The notes: generated by a model from the sequence alone, not told the origin. A stretch of 25,128 nt of DNA from Patescibacteria group bacterium (GCA_030837425.1 JAUPLJ010000002.1:1-25128), one strand, 5' to 3'. Shown: positions 1 to 7,172, counted from the first letter of the stretch. A program made the numbers and translations.

Positions 1-405
1 TTTTGTTTTAATTGGAAGCTTTGCCCCTGCTTTACGAAGAGATTCTCTTGCCACCTCTTCCGTTACTCCATCAATTTCAAAAATAATTCTTCCTGGGCGA
101 ACATCTGCACAATATCCTTTTGGATCTCCTTTTCCTTTACCCATAGGTACTTCTGCTCCTTTTTGTGTAATTGGTCTATCTGGGAAAACTCTAATCCAAA
201 CTTTCGCTGTCTTTCCTCCAGAGCGAACCATTGCGCGTCTTGCAGCTTCTAGTTGATTACTTGTGATTCTTTTATCTGTCTCAGCTTTAAGTCCATATGC
301 TCCAAAATCAACAGTGATGCCTTTTGATTCTGGTCTTGCAGCTTTTAGAAGAGAAGATCTCTTTGATTGCCATTTGCGATGTTTTACTTTCTTTGGGAAT
401 AACAT
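1..405 (-). CDS. rplP: 50S ribosomal protein L16, partial (C-terminus off window)
   Basis: Large-subunit protein at the base of the central protuberance, which helps position tRNA near the A site. I translated the minus strand from the ATG at 403-405; 135 codons stay open to base 1. The N-terminus MLFPKKVKHRKWQ, the middle GAYGLKAE, the ITSNQLEAARRAMVR stretch and the late KVWIRVFPD, GKGKGDPKGY and KLPIKTK segments are typical of L16. The family is usually about 137 residues, so only a few C-terminal residues and the stop are missing. It is the fourth gene of rpsS-rplV-rpsC-rplP, 22 bp after rpsC. The start is preceded by AAATTT with no Shine-Dalgarno site, as for many neighbours. Confidence 0.96.
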   Translation of the reverse strand, partial: MLFPKKVKHRKWQSKRSSLLKAARPESKGITVDFGAYGLKAETDKRITSNQLEAARRAMVRSGGKTAKVWIRVFPDRPITQKGAEVPMGKGKGDPKGYCADVRPGRIIFEIDGVTEEVARESLRKAGAKLPIKTK

Positions 406-427
406 AAATTTATTTTTAAATTAATAA

Positions 428-1168
428 TTACTTTCTTTTATTATAAGTAGAAGTTGGAGCAGCTGTTCCTTTTAACTCTTGATTAACACTTGAAAAAGAT
501 TTTAAATGTGCATCTTTCTCAAATTTCATTCCTCTGTAAATCCAGACCTTGATGCCAATAATTCCATAGGCCATGAATGCTTTCTCTTTTGCAAAGTCGA
601 TATCAGCTCTTAATGTCTGAAGTGGGATTCCTCCTTTTCTTATTTGCTCTCTTCTTGCCATTTCTGCTCCTCCGAGTCTTCCAGCCACAGCGATTCTCGC
701 TCCAAGGACATCACGATTAGCCATCACCTTTTCAATAGTGCCTTTAAGAACTCTTCTGAATGGAATTCTTTTTTCTAGTTGCTCTGATACCATTTGTGCA
801 ACAATTGCTGCAGATGATTCAGGGCTTGCTACTTCTGCGATATCTACTCTAAAATTTGCAGGAAGAACGATTTCTTTCCTTTTCATTTCTTTTGTAATAT
901 CTTTTCTAAGTTTTTCGATACCATCTCCTCCGCGACCAATAATCATTCCAGGGCGAGAAGTGTGAATAATAACTTTAAATTCTTTTTGACTTCTTTCGAT
1001 TTCGATTTCAGCAACATAATTTCCACGAAGTCTTTTCTCTAAGAAACTTCTTAAGAAGATATCTCCTTTCAAATTTGAAACATAGCTTTCTTTAGAAGCA
1101 AACCAGCGAGATTTCCATCCTTTTACGATACCTAATCTATGTGAATATGGATTTACAATATGTGTCAT
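428..1168 (-). CDS. rpsC: 30S ribosomal protein S3
   Basis: Small-subunit head protein that lines the mRNA entry channel. The 246-residue product opens with VNPYSHRLGIVKGWKSRWF, followed by a type II KH domain with the RNA-binding loop GMIIGRGGDGIE at about residues 74-85. The S3 C-terminal domain follows, with PLQTLRADIDFAKEKA and GIIGIKVWIYRG at about 182-213. A short Lys/Thr-rich tail ends the protein. Length is near the usual 210-240. It sits 17 bp after rplV and 22 bp before rplP, so it is surely co-transcribed. The start context is AAACTTATG with no Shine-Dalgarno site. Confidence 0.98.
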   Translation of the reverse strand: MTHIVNPYSHRLGIVKGWKSRWFASKESYVSNLKGDIFLRSFLEKRLRGNYVAEIEIERSQKEFKVIIHTSRPGMIIGRGGDGIEKLRKDITKEMKRKEIVLPANFRVDIAEVASPESSAAIVAQMVSEQLEKRIPFRRVLKGTIEKVMANRDVLGARIAVAGRLGGAEMARREQIRKGGIPLQTLRADIDFAKEKAFMAYGIIGIKVWIYRGMKFEKDAHLKSFSSVNQELKGTAAPTSTYNKRK

Positions 1169-1185
1169 AAGTTTATTTTATATTA

Positions 1186-1533
1186 TTATTTTCCTTTTTC
1201 TTTAATTACTTTTTCTTTAAGCTCTATCACAATATGGCTTGTATGTTTGTGAATAGGAAAAGCTCGACCCATAGCTCTTGGTCTTGATCTTTTTAAAACC
1301 TTCCCTTTGTTTGCTGTAATAGAAACTAAATAATCATCAACATTTGTGACTTTATCGTTTACCTTTGCATTAGAAACTGCTGAATTTAAAAGCTTTAAAA
1401 CTGGATTTGCTCCTCTTTTGATAAGATTTCCAAGAATGATTTTTGATTGCTTTACGCTTTTACCACGAATAAGCCCTGCGATAAGGGATGTCTTTCTTGG
1501 TGCTTGTCTGTAATTTGATAATACTGCTTTCAT
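1186..1533 (-). CDS. rplV: 50S ribosomal protein L22
   Basis: L22 lines the peptide exit tunnel with a long beta-hairpin. The 115-residue product has the family signatures SNYRQAPRKTSLIAGLIRGK near the N-terminus, NPVLKLLNSAVSNA in the middle, and the hairpin tip region KRSRPRAMGRAFPIHKHTSH near residues 82-101. Length matches the family (about 110). It lies between rpsS (82-bp gap) and rpsC (17-bp gap). No Shine-Dalgarno site precedes the ATG; the leader is A/T only. The gap to rpsS is longer than other gaps in this cluster, but I see no convincing hairpin in it. Confidence 0.97.
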   Translation of the reverse strand: MKAVLSNYRQAPRKTSLIAGLIRGKSVKQSKIILGNLIKRGANPVLKLLNSAVSNAKVNDKVTNVDDYLVSITANKGKVLKRSRPRAMGRAFPIHKHTSHIVIELKEKVIKEKGK

Positions 1534-1615
1534 ATTTTTTATTTATTTTCCTGTCCTCATTATTTTTCAATAATTGATTGGAAACCTATATTTTTTATTT
1601 TTTAAATTTTACTAA

Positions 1616-1975
1616 TTATTTTTTTGCTGCTGGCTTTTTTGCTGTATCCGCTGAAGATTTTGCTGTCTTCGCTGAATCTATCTCAGCTTGTTTTGCTTTC
1701 TGATCTATTTCTTTTTGCATCTTTCCTCCGTGTCTTACGAATTTACGAGTTGGTGAAAATTCTCCTAATCTATGGCCTACCATATCTTCTGCTATTAATA
1801 CTTCGATATGAGTCTTTCCATTATAAACTCCAAAAGTAAAGCCTACCATTTCTGGAGAGATCACTGATGAACGGATCCATGTCTTAATAACCGGTGTATT
1901 TTCCGGCTTTTTTCCAAGAACCTTATTCAATACTCTTTCGTCTACATACGGACCTTTTTTTGCTGAACGTGTCAT
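1616..1975 (-). CDS. rpsS: 30S ribosomal protein S19 with Lys/Ala-rich tail
   Basis: S19 binds 16S rRNA in the 30S head next to S13. The core runs from MTRSAKKGPYVDERVLNKV through VIKTWIRSSVISPEMVG and the signature GHRLGEFSPTRKF at about residues 67-79. The family usually ends near residue 92; this protein reaches 119 with a tail of Lys, Ala, Ser and Asp that ends KKPAAKK. Such tails are likely disordered; whether it binds rRNA is inference. It is the first gene of this unit: rplB, which normally precedes it, is absent, and a surface-protein gene and a terminator lie upstream. A promoter (TTGACT, 17-bp spacer, TAATAT) sits about 95 bp before the start. Confidence 0.97.
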   Translation of the reverse strand: MTRSAKKGPYVDERVLNKVLGKKPENTPVIKTWIRSSVISPEMVGFTFGVYNGKTHIEVLIAEDMVGHRLGEFSPTRKFVRHGGKMQKEIDQKAKQAEIDSAKTAKSSADTAKKPAAKK

Positions 1976-2068
1976 AAATGTTTTAAAAATAAATCGAAAA
2001 TCTTGACCACTAAAAATATAAATGGATAGTGAAACAAGCTAAATAAAATAGATTTATTTAATGAATGA

Positions 2069-2097
2069 ATATTAGCAAATATTAGACAAAAAGTCAA
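2069..2097 (-). promoter_or_regulatory. Promoter for rpsS-rplV-rpsC-rplP
   Basis: Read on the minus strand this is TTGACT (2092-2097), a 17-bp spacer, and TAATAT (2069-2074), with TGC directly before the -10 (extended -10). The start of transcription would be near 2062, giving a leader of about 87 nt. It lies directly after the terminator of the preceding gene, which fits an independent unit. Confidence 0.7.
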
Positions 2098-2099
2098 AC

Positions 2100-2139
2100 A
2101 AAACAAAACACTTCCTAAAATATGGAAGTGTTTTGTTTT
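2100..2139. terminator. Intrinsic terminator, 16-bp perfect stem
   Basis: Perfect inverted repeat: left arm 2100-2115, right arm 2124-2139, 8-nt loop. Each arm ends in an A/T tract (AAAACAAAAC and GTTTTGTTTT), so it can act on either strand. On the minus strand it follows the stop of the 2161-3870 gene by about 21 bp and insulates the rpsS promoter just beyond it. Confidence 0.85.
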
Positions 2140-2160
2140 AAATTATTAAGAATATTTAGA

Positions 2161-3870
2161 TTATCTATCTTGTGATTTAGTAGTATACACATCTCTCACT
2201 AATTTGTAATACCCTGGCATATAGGTACTATTATTTTGGCAGCTTGCTGTGAATCTCGCAGAGCTATTTATGGTCAAAGCTTGACCCATCAGAGCTTTAA
2301 AGCTTCCATCTGAGAAATTTCTCACATTCGAAGAAGATTTTGAAACTGTGACAGAAGTATTTATTGCTGAATAATTTCCCGCTGTACTATTAAATATTTC
2401 TGCTCCTGTCTTTAGATCTACTCCTATAATCTTACATGTAGTGGTAGGATCTTGGATAACCCAATTGAGATCTATCACTCCTCCTGGCTTGATATAGCCC
2501 GCTGAGACATTGAATGATAAGAAGTGTGTGTATGGCCTTTGCAGAGCCGGGATAAGAGTCGGCCCACCTCCGCCACCGCCTCCACCACCGCCACCGGTTG
2601 AACAAGTAATTTGATATCTGTATTGCAAATTATTCCAAGCAAATGGGCTTCCTGGAGGGATTATTTGTTGAGTGTCACCATTTGTATCTTCTACTGACAG
2701 GCCTGTGATTGTCCCACTTGGGCAAGAGCAAGCGATAAATTGATTTGAAGAATCAGTGAAAGCACATATTGGAGGGTTTGAAGGTGGAGTATTTGCAACA
2801 CAAACATTTCCACTATCTGGAGTATATCCTGATGGACAAGTAAATGTAGCCGTCAAAGCATACCATGCTACCGTAGTGCTTGTGCCAGAGACTATTTCTG
2901 TAGTCGAAGAAAGATTTACATTTAATTCATTTATTGCAATAGTTGGATCTGCTGTGTCGTAGCATTTAATAAAGTATCCGTAGCTATTTGCTCCTGATGG
3001 ATAATTTGGAGAGCCGAGAGTGTAAGAAAATCCAGCGCCAGCATTTCCAGAAGCATTGCCAAATTTCACACTCTTATCATAATTATAAAATCCACAATCT
3101 GTACCATTTGAGCTCCAAGTAAAAGTAACTGGTGACAAAGCAGTAGTTGGAGTGTAGCTTGTGTTATTAATATCTAATTTATTAGCAGCTACCACATTGA
3201 AAGTGAAAGTTTCTCTGGTCAAGCTTCCTCCTATGTTGTCGCACTCTATTGTGTGTGTACCTATAGATGGAGTGATCTGGTGGACGAGGATGTACCCTGT
3301 GGCTTCTGTGTAATCTGAGACTACTGGAGTGTTTGTAGCATTTGGTATTGGGTCATAATAAAGCTCTGTGCTATTTGTACAAGTGAAAGTGATACTTAGC
3401 CCAGCGGCCAATGTCCCATTATTTGCAAGGCTTCTATTATTCGATAAATCTATAGGCACCGGCGGCACAGTAGCGTTGATTTGAGCTAAATCTGTATTAT
3501 TTGAAGCATCTGATATTGTGAAGGTGATTTGTTCCTCTCCTGCTATAGAAGCAGCACTAAATGTGTAAGGCATGTTGACAGTGGTAGTACCTACGCCGGA
3601 GCTTATGGTGTGAGTTGCAAAATAACCAAGGCTTCCATTCTCATTAATTGTAAAAGGAGGGTTTGACCCTGTGACTACGCAGACATCAATACCTCCACCA
3701 ATGTTCAGATCCTGCTGGGAAATAATGTTTGTAGCTGTGGCATTTATGTTTTTTGAGGTACAAGTGTTCACACCTGGAGGTGTAGCCAAATAGGATACAG
3801 CAGAGGCCTTATTGCTTAGAAAAAGAAATGAAGTGAAAATGAAAAGGAAAATAAAATATTTTTTGAGCAT
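2161..3870 (-). CDS. Secreted Cys-containing beta-rich surface protein with poly-Gly linker
   Basis: I do not recognise a named family. The 569-residue product starts with a clear signal peptide: MLKK, a Phe/Leu-rich core, and ASA at 22-24 as the likely cleavage site. The mature part is rich in Thr, Ser, Asn and beta-branched residues with scattered Cys, suggesting Ig-like extracellular modules joined by disulphides. Residues about 345-365 (CPSGYTPDSGNVCVA) look like a small Cys-rich module. Eleven consecutive Gly (426-436) form a linker before a C-terminal module of about 130 residues. No C-terminal membrane anchor or LPXTG motif is visible, so it may be released or held by other means. It is a single-gene unit with an extended -10 promoter 30 bp upstream and a 16-bp terminator after it. 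Confidence 0.85.
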   Translation of the reverse strand: MLKKYFIFLFIFTSFLFLSNKASAVSYLATPPGVNTCTSKNINATATNIISQQDLNIGGGIDVCVVTGSNPPFTINENGSLGYFATHTISSGVGTTTVNMPYTFSAASIAGEEQITFTISDASNNTDLAQINATVPPVPIDLSNNRSLANNGTLAAGLSITFTCTNSTELYYDPIPNATNTPVVSDYTEATGYILVHQITPSIGTHTIECDNIGGSLTRETFTFNVVAANKLDINNTSYTPTTALSPVTFTWSSNGTDCGFYNYDKSVKFGNASGNAGAGFSYTLGSPNYPSGANSYGYFIKCYDTADPTIAINELNVNLSSTTEIVSGTSTTVAWYALTATFTCPSGYTPDSGNVCVANTPPSNPPICAFTDSSNQFIACSCPSGTITGLSVEDTNGDTQQIIPPGSPFAWNNLQYRYQITCSTGGGGGGGGGGGPTLIPALQRPYTHFLSFNVSAGYIKPGGVIDLNWVIQDPTTTCKIIGVDLKTGAEIFNSTAGNYSAINTSVTVSKSSSNVRNFSDGSFKALMGQALTINSSARFTASCQNNSTYMPGYYKLVRDVYTTKSQDR

Positions 3871-3899
3871 GTTTTTATTTATTAAATTAATATAAATAA

Positions 3900-3908
3900 A
3901 TTATATCA
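3900..3908 (-). promoter_or_regulatory. Extended -10 promoter for the 2161-3870 gene
   Basis: The minus strand reads TGATATAAT, an extended -10. No good -35 lies at 17 bp; a TGGACA further up would need a longer spacer. Transcription would start near 3892, about 22 nt before the ATG at 3870. Confidence 0.6.
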
Positions 3909-3982
3909 TTCTATATCACTCTAAAACTAAAAGTTGTCCACAAAAAATAAAGATTTCAGGCGAAATGGTTTTAATTAAAAAA

Positions 3983-4011
3983 TTGTATTATTTAAAATAA
4001 TTTGCTATAAT
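3983..4011 (+). promoter_or_regulatory. Promoter for the DUF397 gene
   Basis: TTGTAT (3983-3988), 17-bp spacer, TATAAT (4006-4011), with TGC before the -10. The predicted start is near 4018, about 19 nt before the ATG at 4037. With the divergent promoter at 3900-3908 it forms a shared control region of about 165 bp. Confidence 0.7.
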
Positions 4012-4036
4012 TATTATTCACTAAAATAAATTAGTA

Positions 4037-4249
4037 ATGAGTACATTCAAATTCCCAGTATCAAGAAAAGATTTTAAAAAATCTTCTTGGTCAAAGAATA
4101 ACCCAAAAACTTGCGTTGAAGTTGCTATCAAACCAGAAGGAGTTGCTATGTTGGACAGCAAAAATCCTAATGGAAAAATACTCTTTTTTAAAAATGATGA
4201 GTGGCAAGCCTTCATAAGTGGGGTTAAGAATAAAGAATTCGATATTTAA
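4037..4249 (+). CDS. DUF397 domain protein
   Basis: The 70-residue product is one DUF397 domain. It shows the family pattern: W with KSSWSK near residues 15-20, CVEVA at about 26-30, GVAMLDSKNP at 35-44, a KILFFKNDEWQAF segment, and the closing SGVKNKEFD. DUF397 is best known from actinomycetes, where small proteins of this type pair with neighbouring XRE-type helix-turn-helix regulators. No such regulator is next to this copy, so its partner and role are unknown here. The gene is a separate unit, with its own extended -10 promoter upstream and a hairpin-plus-T terminator starting 18 bp after the stop. The start has no Shine-Dalgarno site. Confidence 0.85.
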   Translation: MSTFKFPVSRKDFKKSSWSKNNPKTCVEVAIKPEGVAMLDSKNPNGKILFFKNDEWQAFISGVKNKEFDI

Positions 4250-4267
4250 TTTTTGAGTTCTATTTTT

Positions 4268-4298
4268 AAAAGCGTATCTTAAACATGATATGCTTTTT
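4268..4298 (+). terminator. Terminator after the DUF397 gene
   Basis: Stem of 11 bp, AAAAGCGTATC (4268-4278) with GATATGCTTTT (4287-4297) including one G-T pair, an 8-nt loop, then a T-rich stretch. It lies inside the first codons of the longest form of the next ORF, which argues for that gene's later start at 4333. Confidence 0.75.
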
Positions 4299-4332
4299 AT
4301 TTTTAATAAATAAATATGTTATTCTTTTTTAT

Positions 4333-4827
4333 ATGAATCAAAATAAAGAAAAAATATTTTATATTATTCCAGGATGGAAAGAATCTCCTGAAAGAGGACC
4401 TTATCAAAAGCTGAAAAAAATCGCTGAAGAAAAAGGATATAAAGTAATCCTTAAAAACATAAATTGGAAAAGGAGTATTAAGGACCAGCTTTTTGATATT
4501 GAAAAAAAATCGACAGTCTTTGGATTTTCTCTGGGGGCTGTAATAGCTAGACTGGTGGCACAGAAAAGTGAATGTGAAAAAATAATTCTGGCTTCTATGA
4601 CGCCTTTAAAATATTTTACTAATAAAAAATTTACACCTGATCTGGTTGAAATATGTGGTAAAGATTTTGTATATGATATAAAATCTATTTTGAAGAAAAA
4701 GCATTTAGCTAAACAAGGAATATCGCTTTATGGAGAATTAGAGAAAGAAAAAGCCGATATAATAATCCCAAAAACAGACCATGAGATAAATAATAGCTAT
4801 CTCAAAGCTATAAAAAATATAATATAG
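4333..4827 (+). CDS. Small alpha/beta hydrolase-like protein
   Basis: The 164-residue product resembles short alpha/beta-hydrolase proteins of the UPF0227/RBBP9 size class, but I cannot assign a substrate. The first strand reads IFYIIPGW at residues 8-15. The nucleophile elbow is GFSLG at 64-68, making Ser66 the likely nucleophile. A late KTDHEINN motif places His150 where the catalytic His is expected; the acidic residue is uncertain. There is no signal peptide once the start is set at 4333. The upstream ATG at 4285 would begin inside the DUF397 terminator hairpin and add a hydrophobic stretch, so I prefer the internal ATG. It converges with the Nudix gene, 36 bp away. Confidence 0.75.
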   Translation: MNQNKEKIFYIIPGWKESPERGPYQKLKKIAEEKGYKVILKNINWKRSIKDQLFDIEKKSTVFGFSLGAVIARLVAQKSECEKIILASMTPLKYFTNKKFTPDLVEICGKDFVYDIKSILKKKHLAKQGISLYGELEKEKADIIIPKTDHEINNSYLKAIKNII

Positions 4828-4863
4828 AAAATAATTATAATAGATCTATATATTGCTAGAGTA

Positions 4864-5340
4864 TCAATTAGAAATATATTTATTATCGATAGTAAAATCT
4901 TGGAATATCTCCCCTATTTTTTCCTGAGTGTCTTCCAATTGTTCATCAAATAATAAATAATTTTTTAATTCTGAAAATGGTACCCATTTATAAGATCTCA
5001 CCTCATCTTCTTGTACTTTTATTTCACTATCACCTCCTATGAATTTAAATCCAAAAAAGTTTTTCTCTGACCCTTCATATTCAATACCCTCACGAGAAAG
5101 CTTTATTTCTTTAAATTTAAATTGAAGTGGATTTTCACTTTTACCTATTAATTCTAAAGACTCTTTTTCTATTCCTAATTCTTCTTTTATTTCTCTATAC
5201 GCTGTATCTTCTAAAGATTCACCTGGGTCTAATCCTCCACCAGGAATAGCGAAATATTTCTCTTCAAAAGAGAGTAAGTTTACAAGGAGAAATTCTTGAT
5301 TGTTATTTATTATTAGAGCTGCGACGCCTTTTCGATACAT
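4864..5340 (-). CDS. Nudix hydrolase
   Basis: Nudix enzymes cleave nucleoside diphosphates linked to another group, using Mg2+ held by the Nudix box. The box (G-x5-E-x7-REUxEExGU) is intact at residues 35-57: G35, E41, R49, E50, E53, E54, G56. The opening MYRKGVAALI and the C-terminal VRSYKWVPFSELKNYL are common in mutT/RppH-like proteins, but the substrate cannot be told; RNA 5'-pyrophosphohydrolase activity is only one option. I chose the ATG at 5340 (158 aa). A start at 5382 would run through the terminator of the upstream gene and add an unlikely hydrophobic leader. No Shine-Dalgarno site is seen, and a TATAAT lies only a few bases before the ATG, so the mRNA may be nearly leaderless. Confidence 0.88.
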   Translation of the reverse strand: MYRKGVAALIINNNQEFLLVNLLSFEEKYFAIPGGGLDPGESLEDTAYREIKEELGIEKESLELIGKSENPLQFKFKEIKLSREGIEYEGSEKNFFGFKFIGGDSEIKVQEDEVRSYKWVPFSELKNYLLFDEQLEDTQEKIGEIFQDFTIDNKYISN

Positions 5341-5370
5341 ATAATATATTATATACAAAATATATAAAAT

Positions 5371-5400
5371 AAAAAACCACAATCAAATAATTGTGGTTTT
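5371..5400 (-). terminator. Terminator of the 5444-6730 gene
   Basis: Perfect 11-bp stem, 5373-5383 with 5390-5400, and a 6-nt loop. On the minus strand it is followed by a T run. It begins about 44 bp after the stop codon at 5444 and lies just before the Nudix start. Confidence 0.8.
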
Positions 5401-5443
5401 ATAGGAATCCTTTAATCCTGGTTCAAGACAGTTAAACAATATT

Positions 5444-6730
5444 TTACCAAATTCTGCTTCCATCTGGAGCGTAAATCCAAAGCTCTGGGTTGCCCACAAA
5501 GCGGATACTTTTCAAATACCAGCAAACGCTAAATGGTCCAACAGTAGAAGCTGGGTTGTATGTGTATGCTCGCGCAACACAAAAAGCAAAAGTACCTAAA
5601 TTTGCTTTTACTAATGTTGTCCCTGAAGCTTTACTAAATTGCAAAATGCCAGAAGAAAGATTAGCATTAGAATTTGTAAAAATAGAATCCAAACTACCAG
5701 ATGCGGTTGTTTGACTAAATTCAAGTTTCTGTCCAGCTGGTCCGGCAGCATTTGTAAAATCAAGATTGCTATAGCCTGTAAATGTGCCTGTGAACCATGC
5801 AGTATTTTTTGTATCATAAGAAATAGAAAGAATACTTGGGTACATTGCTCCATCATAAGTCGTAGCATTTTGATCACTGTAAGGAAATAATTGAAAGGCG
5901 GTATAAGTGGTACCTATTATTTGACCTGGTGAAAGTGTTGTACCATTTATTACTTTCAAAAGTATTTTTATTGTACCTGCTAAATTTCCACTTATTGCGT
6001 CAGCTGTGTAGCTGGCATTACTGATTGTGCCACTTGCTCCTGTTAATTTTAACCCAACAGTTGCTCCATTGGTGATAGCTCCACTTAATAAAGCAGTCTT
6101 GAAACAAATAACATTCAACCCGACAGACAAATTGATTGTCTGAGTAGCACTAGCTACTGTCTTTGCTAAGATTGGGTTCAATGTAGATGTCGCTTGAAAA
6201 ACTTCAGAGCTATCTCTACTTGTGATCCAATAATAAGCAATGGCTGGGTTGCCATTTGTTAATGCTCCAAGCACATCAAGCTTTGCAGTGCCTGCTGTAG
6301 TGACATTCACCAACAATGCTTTAGCATTTGAATTGCCTGGCAAAGATTTTAATGTAGCTGACAAGCTTGCATCTACTGCAGTAAACACTGCTGTTGGACC
6401 TGCTACTTGCCAGATCGCATACAAAGTCGCATTTGCTGTAACTGTGTAACTTGATCCTACGCTGTAGCTTGTGCCACTACCGTTTGAAGCAGTGTTCCAA
6501 TTTACAAAGGTGTATCCTGTGTAAGTAAAACTAGATGCTGGCAAATTAATGCTTGTTCCAGAATTTACTGTCTGCGGAGCAGTACTTCCCGATCCACCAT
6601 TTGCATTAAAACTTACTGTGTAAGTTGTTGGTGGTGTTGTAGGAGGTGTAGTAGTTTTTCCACAGTTTGTTGAGAAAATTATTACCACCAACACCGTTAG
6701 TGATAATAATGTTTGTGATAATCTTTTCAT
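5444..6730 (-). CDS. Secreted protein or lipoprotein with a Flg_new (Listeria-Bacteroides) repeat
   Basis: The 428-residue product starts MKRLSQ with a hydrophobic core ending FSTNC at Cys23. This resembles a lipoprotein signal, but Asn at -1 is not canonical, so lipidation is uncertain. A TTTPPTTPPTT linker follows. Residues about 37-107 form one Flg_new/InlB B-type repeat: YTVSFNANGGSG, then GYTFVNWNTASNGSGTSY, ending ATLYAIW. The remaining 320 residues are beta-rich and unrecognised, with several Cys and a closing WIYAPDGSRIW. Flg_new repeats are common in extracellular adhesins; the role here is inference. The gene is a single unit with a strong promoter far upstream, a leader of about 135 nt holding a perfect 15-bp hairpin, and a terminator after the stop. 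Confidence 0.85.
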   Translation of the reverse strand: MKRLSQTLLSLTVLVVIIFSTNCGKTTTPPTTPPTTYTVSFNANGGSGSTAPQTVNSGTSINLPASSFTYTGYTFVNWNTASNGSGTSYSVGSSYTVTANATLYAIWQVAGPTAVFTAVDASLSATLKSLPGNSNAKALLVNVTTAGTAKLDVLGALTNGNPAIAYYWITSRDSSEVFQATSTLNPILAKTVASATQTINLSVGLNVICFKTALLSGAITNGATVGLKLTGASGTISNASYTADAISGNLAGTIKILLKVINGTTLSPGQIIGTTYTAFQLFPYSDQNATTYDGAMYPSILSISYDTKNTAWFTGTFTGYSNLDFTNAAGPAGQKLEFSQTTASGSLDSIFTNSNANLSSGILQFSKASGTTLVKANLGTFAFCVARAYTYNPASTVGPFSVCWYLKSIRFVGNPELWIYAPDGSRIW

Positions 6731-6755
6731 TGTTATTAGATTTATTTTTTATTTT

Positions 6756-6806
6756 GCATTATTGCTTTTTAAATACTAAAAATTAATATTCAAAAAGCAA
6801 TAATGC
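6756..6806 (-). promoter_or_regulatory. Perfect 15-bp hairpin in the leader of the Flg_new gene
   Basis: GCATTATTGCTTTTT (6756-6770) is the exact reverse complement of 6792-6806, with a 21-nt loop. It lies in the predicted leader, 25 bp upstream of the start codon. Neither strand has a T run after the stem, so it is not an ordinary terminator. It may be a regulatory or stabilising RNA structure, or a protein-binding site on DNA. Confidence 0.6.
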
Positions 6807-6871
6807 GACTTTAAAACAAATCTAAAAATATTGTTTATTTTGTTGAAAAAGAGCACATTTAATCTAATATA

Positions 6872-6901
6872 AATATAGCACAATACATAGATACTTGTCA
6901 A
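6872..6901 (-). promoter_or_regulatory. Promoter for the Flg_new gene
   Basis: On the minus strand: TTGACA (6896-6901), 18-bp spacer, TATATT (6872-6877), with TGC before the -10. A full -35 plus extended -10 makes this one of the strongest-looking promoters in the window. The predicted start is near 6865, giving a 5' leader of about 135 nt. The 450 bp between this gene and efp hold this promoter, the leader hairpin, a plus-strand terminator, the efp promoter and repeat A; I see no coding gene in them. Confidence 0.75.
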
Positions 6902-6925
6902 GTGTCAATAGAGCTATGTTTATTT

Positions 6926-7026
6926 TGGTATTATTTTATAAAAAATTTTTTATTTCTAGAAAAGTTTTGACTTTTTTACTTTTAACGTTAAGGAGTAGGC
7001 AAATTAATTTTTGTCTACTCTTTTTT
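6926..7026 (+). ncRNA. Possible small transcript (extended -10 to terminator)
   Basis: TGGTATTAT (6926-6934) is an extended -10 on the plus strand with only a weak -35. A clear terminator follows at 6990-7026. Together they would produce an RNA of about 85 nt from near 6941. The only ORF here starts with TTG, runs on through the terminator and has no recognisable domain. This is a guess from signals alone. Confidence 0.25.
6990..7026 (+). terminator. Plus-strand terminator upstream of efp
   Basis: GAGTAGGCAAA pairs with TTTGTCTACTC (7010-7020) with one G-T pair, extended outward by A-T and G-T pairs, and is followed by TTTTTT. No plus-strand coding gene ends upstream, so what it terminates is unclear. 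Confidence 0.7.
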
Positions 7027-7048
7027 ATTTTTAAAAATATAGAAATTG

Positions 7049-7057
7049 TGGTAAAAT
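7049..7057 (+). promoter_or_regulatory. Extended -10 promoter for efp
   Basis: TGGTAAAAT, with no clear -35. The predicted start near 7064 places the whole of repeat A (7081-7172) in the efp leader. Confidence 0.45.
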
Positions 7058-7080
7058 CTTTGCATATTAAAAACAATAGA

Positions 7081-7172
7081 ACTCTCCCCCGAGCACCTGC
7101 GGTACTCGACCCCTCTCTAAATTTTTATTTAAAAATTTAGAGAGGGGTAATATCGCAGATATTGGGGTGAGT
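7081..7172 (+). repeat. Folded repeat A (four-way junction type), upstream of efp
   Basis: Read along efp: outer arm ACTCTCCCC; side arm GAGCACC-TGC-GGTACTC (one mismatch); central arm CCCCTCTCTAAATTTTT paired with its complement; side arm AATATC-GCA-GATATT; outer arm GGGGTGAGT. The outer arms pair except at one T-T position. It ends 9 bp before the efp ATG and even supplies the GTG of the longer ORF form. It shares its architecture with B, C and D. Confidence 0.8.

Noticed and set aside
6895..7140. 81-residue plus-strand ORF before efp
   Set aside because: It starts with TTG, runs through a terminator and repeat A, and has no recognisable domain.
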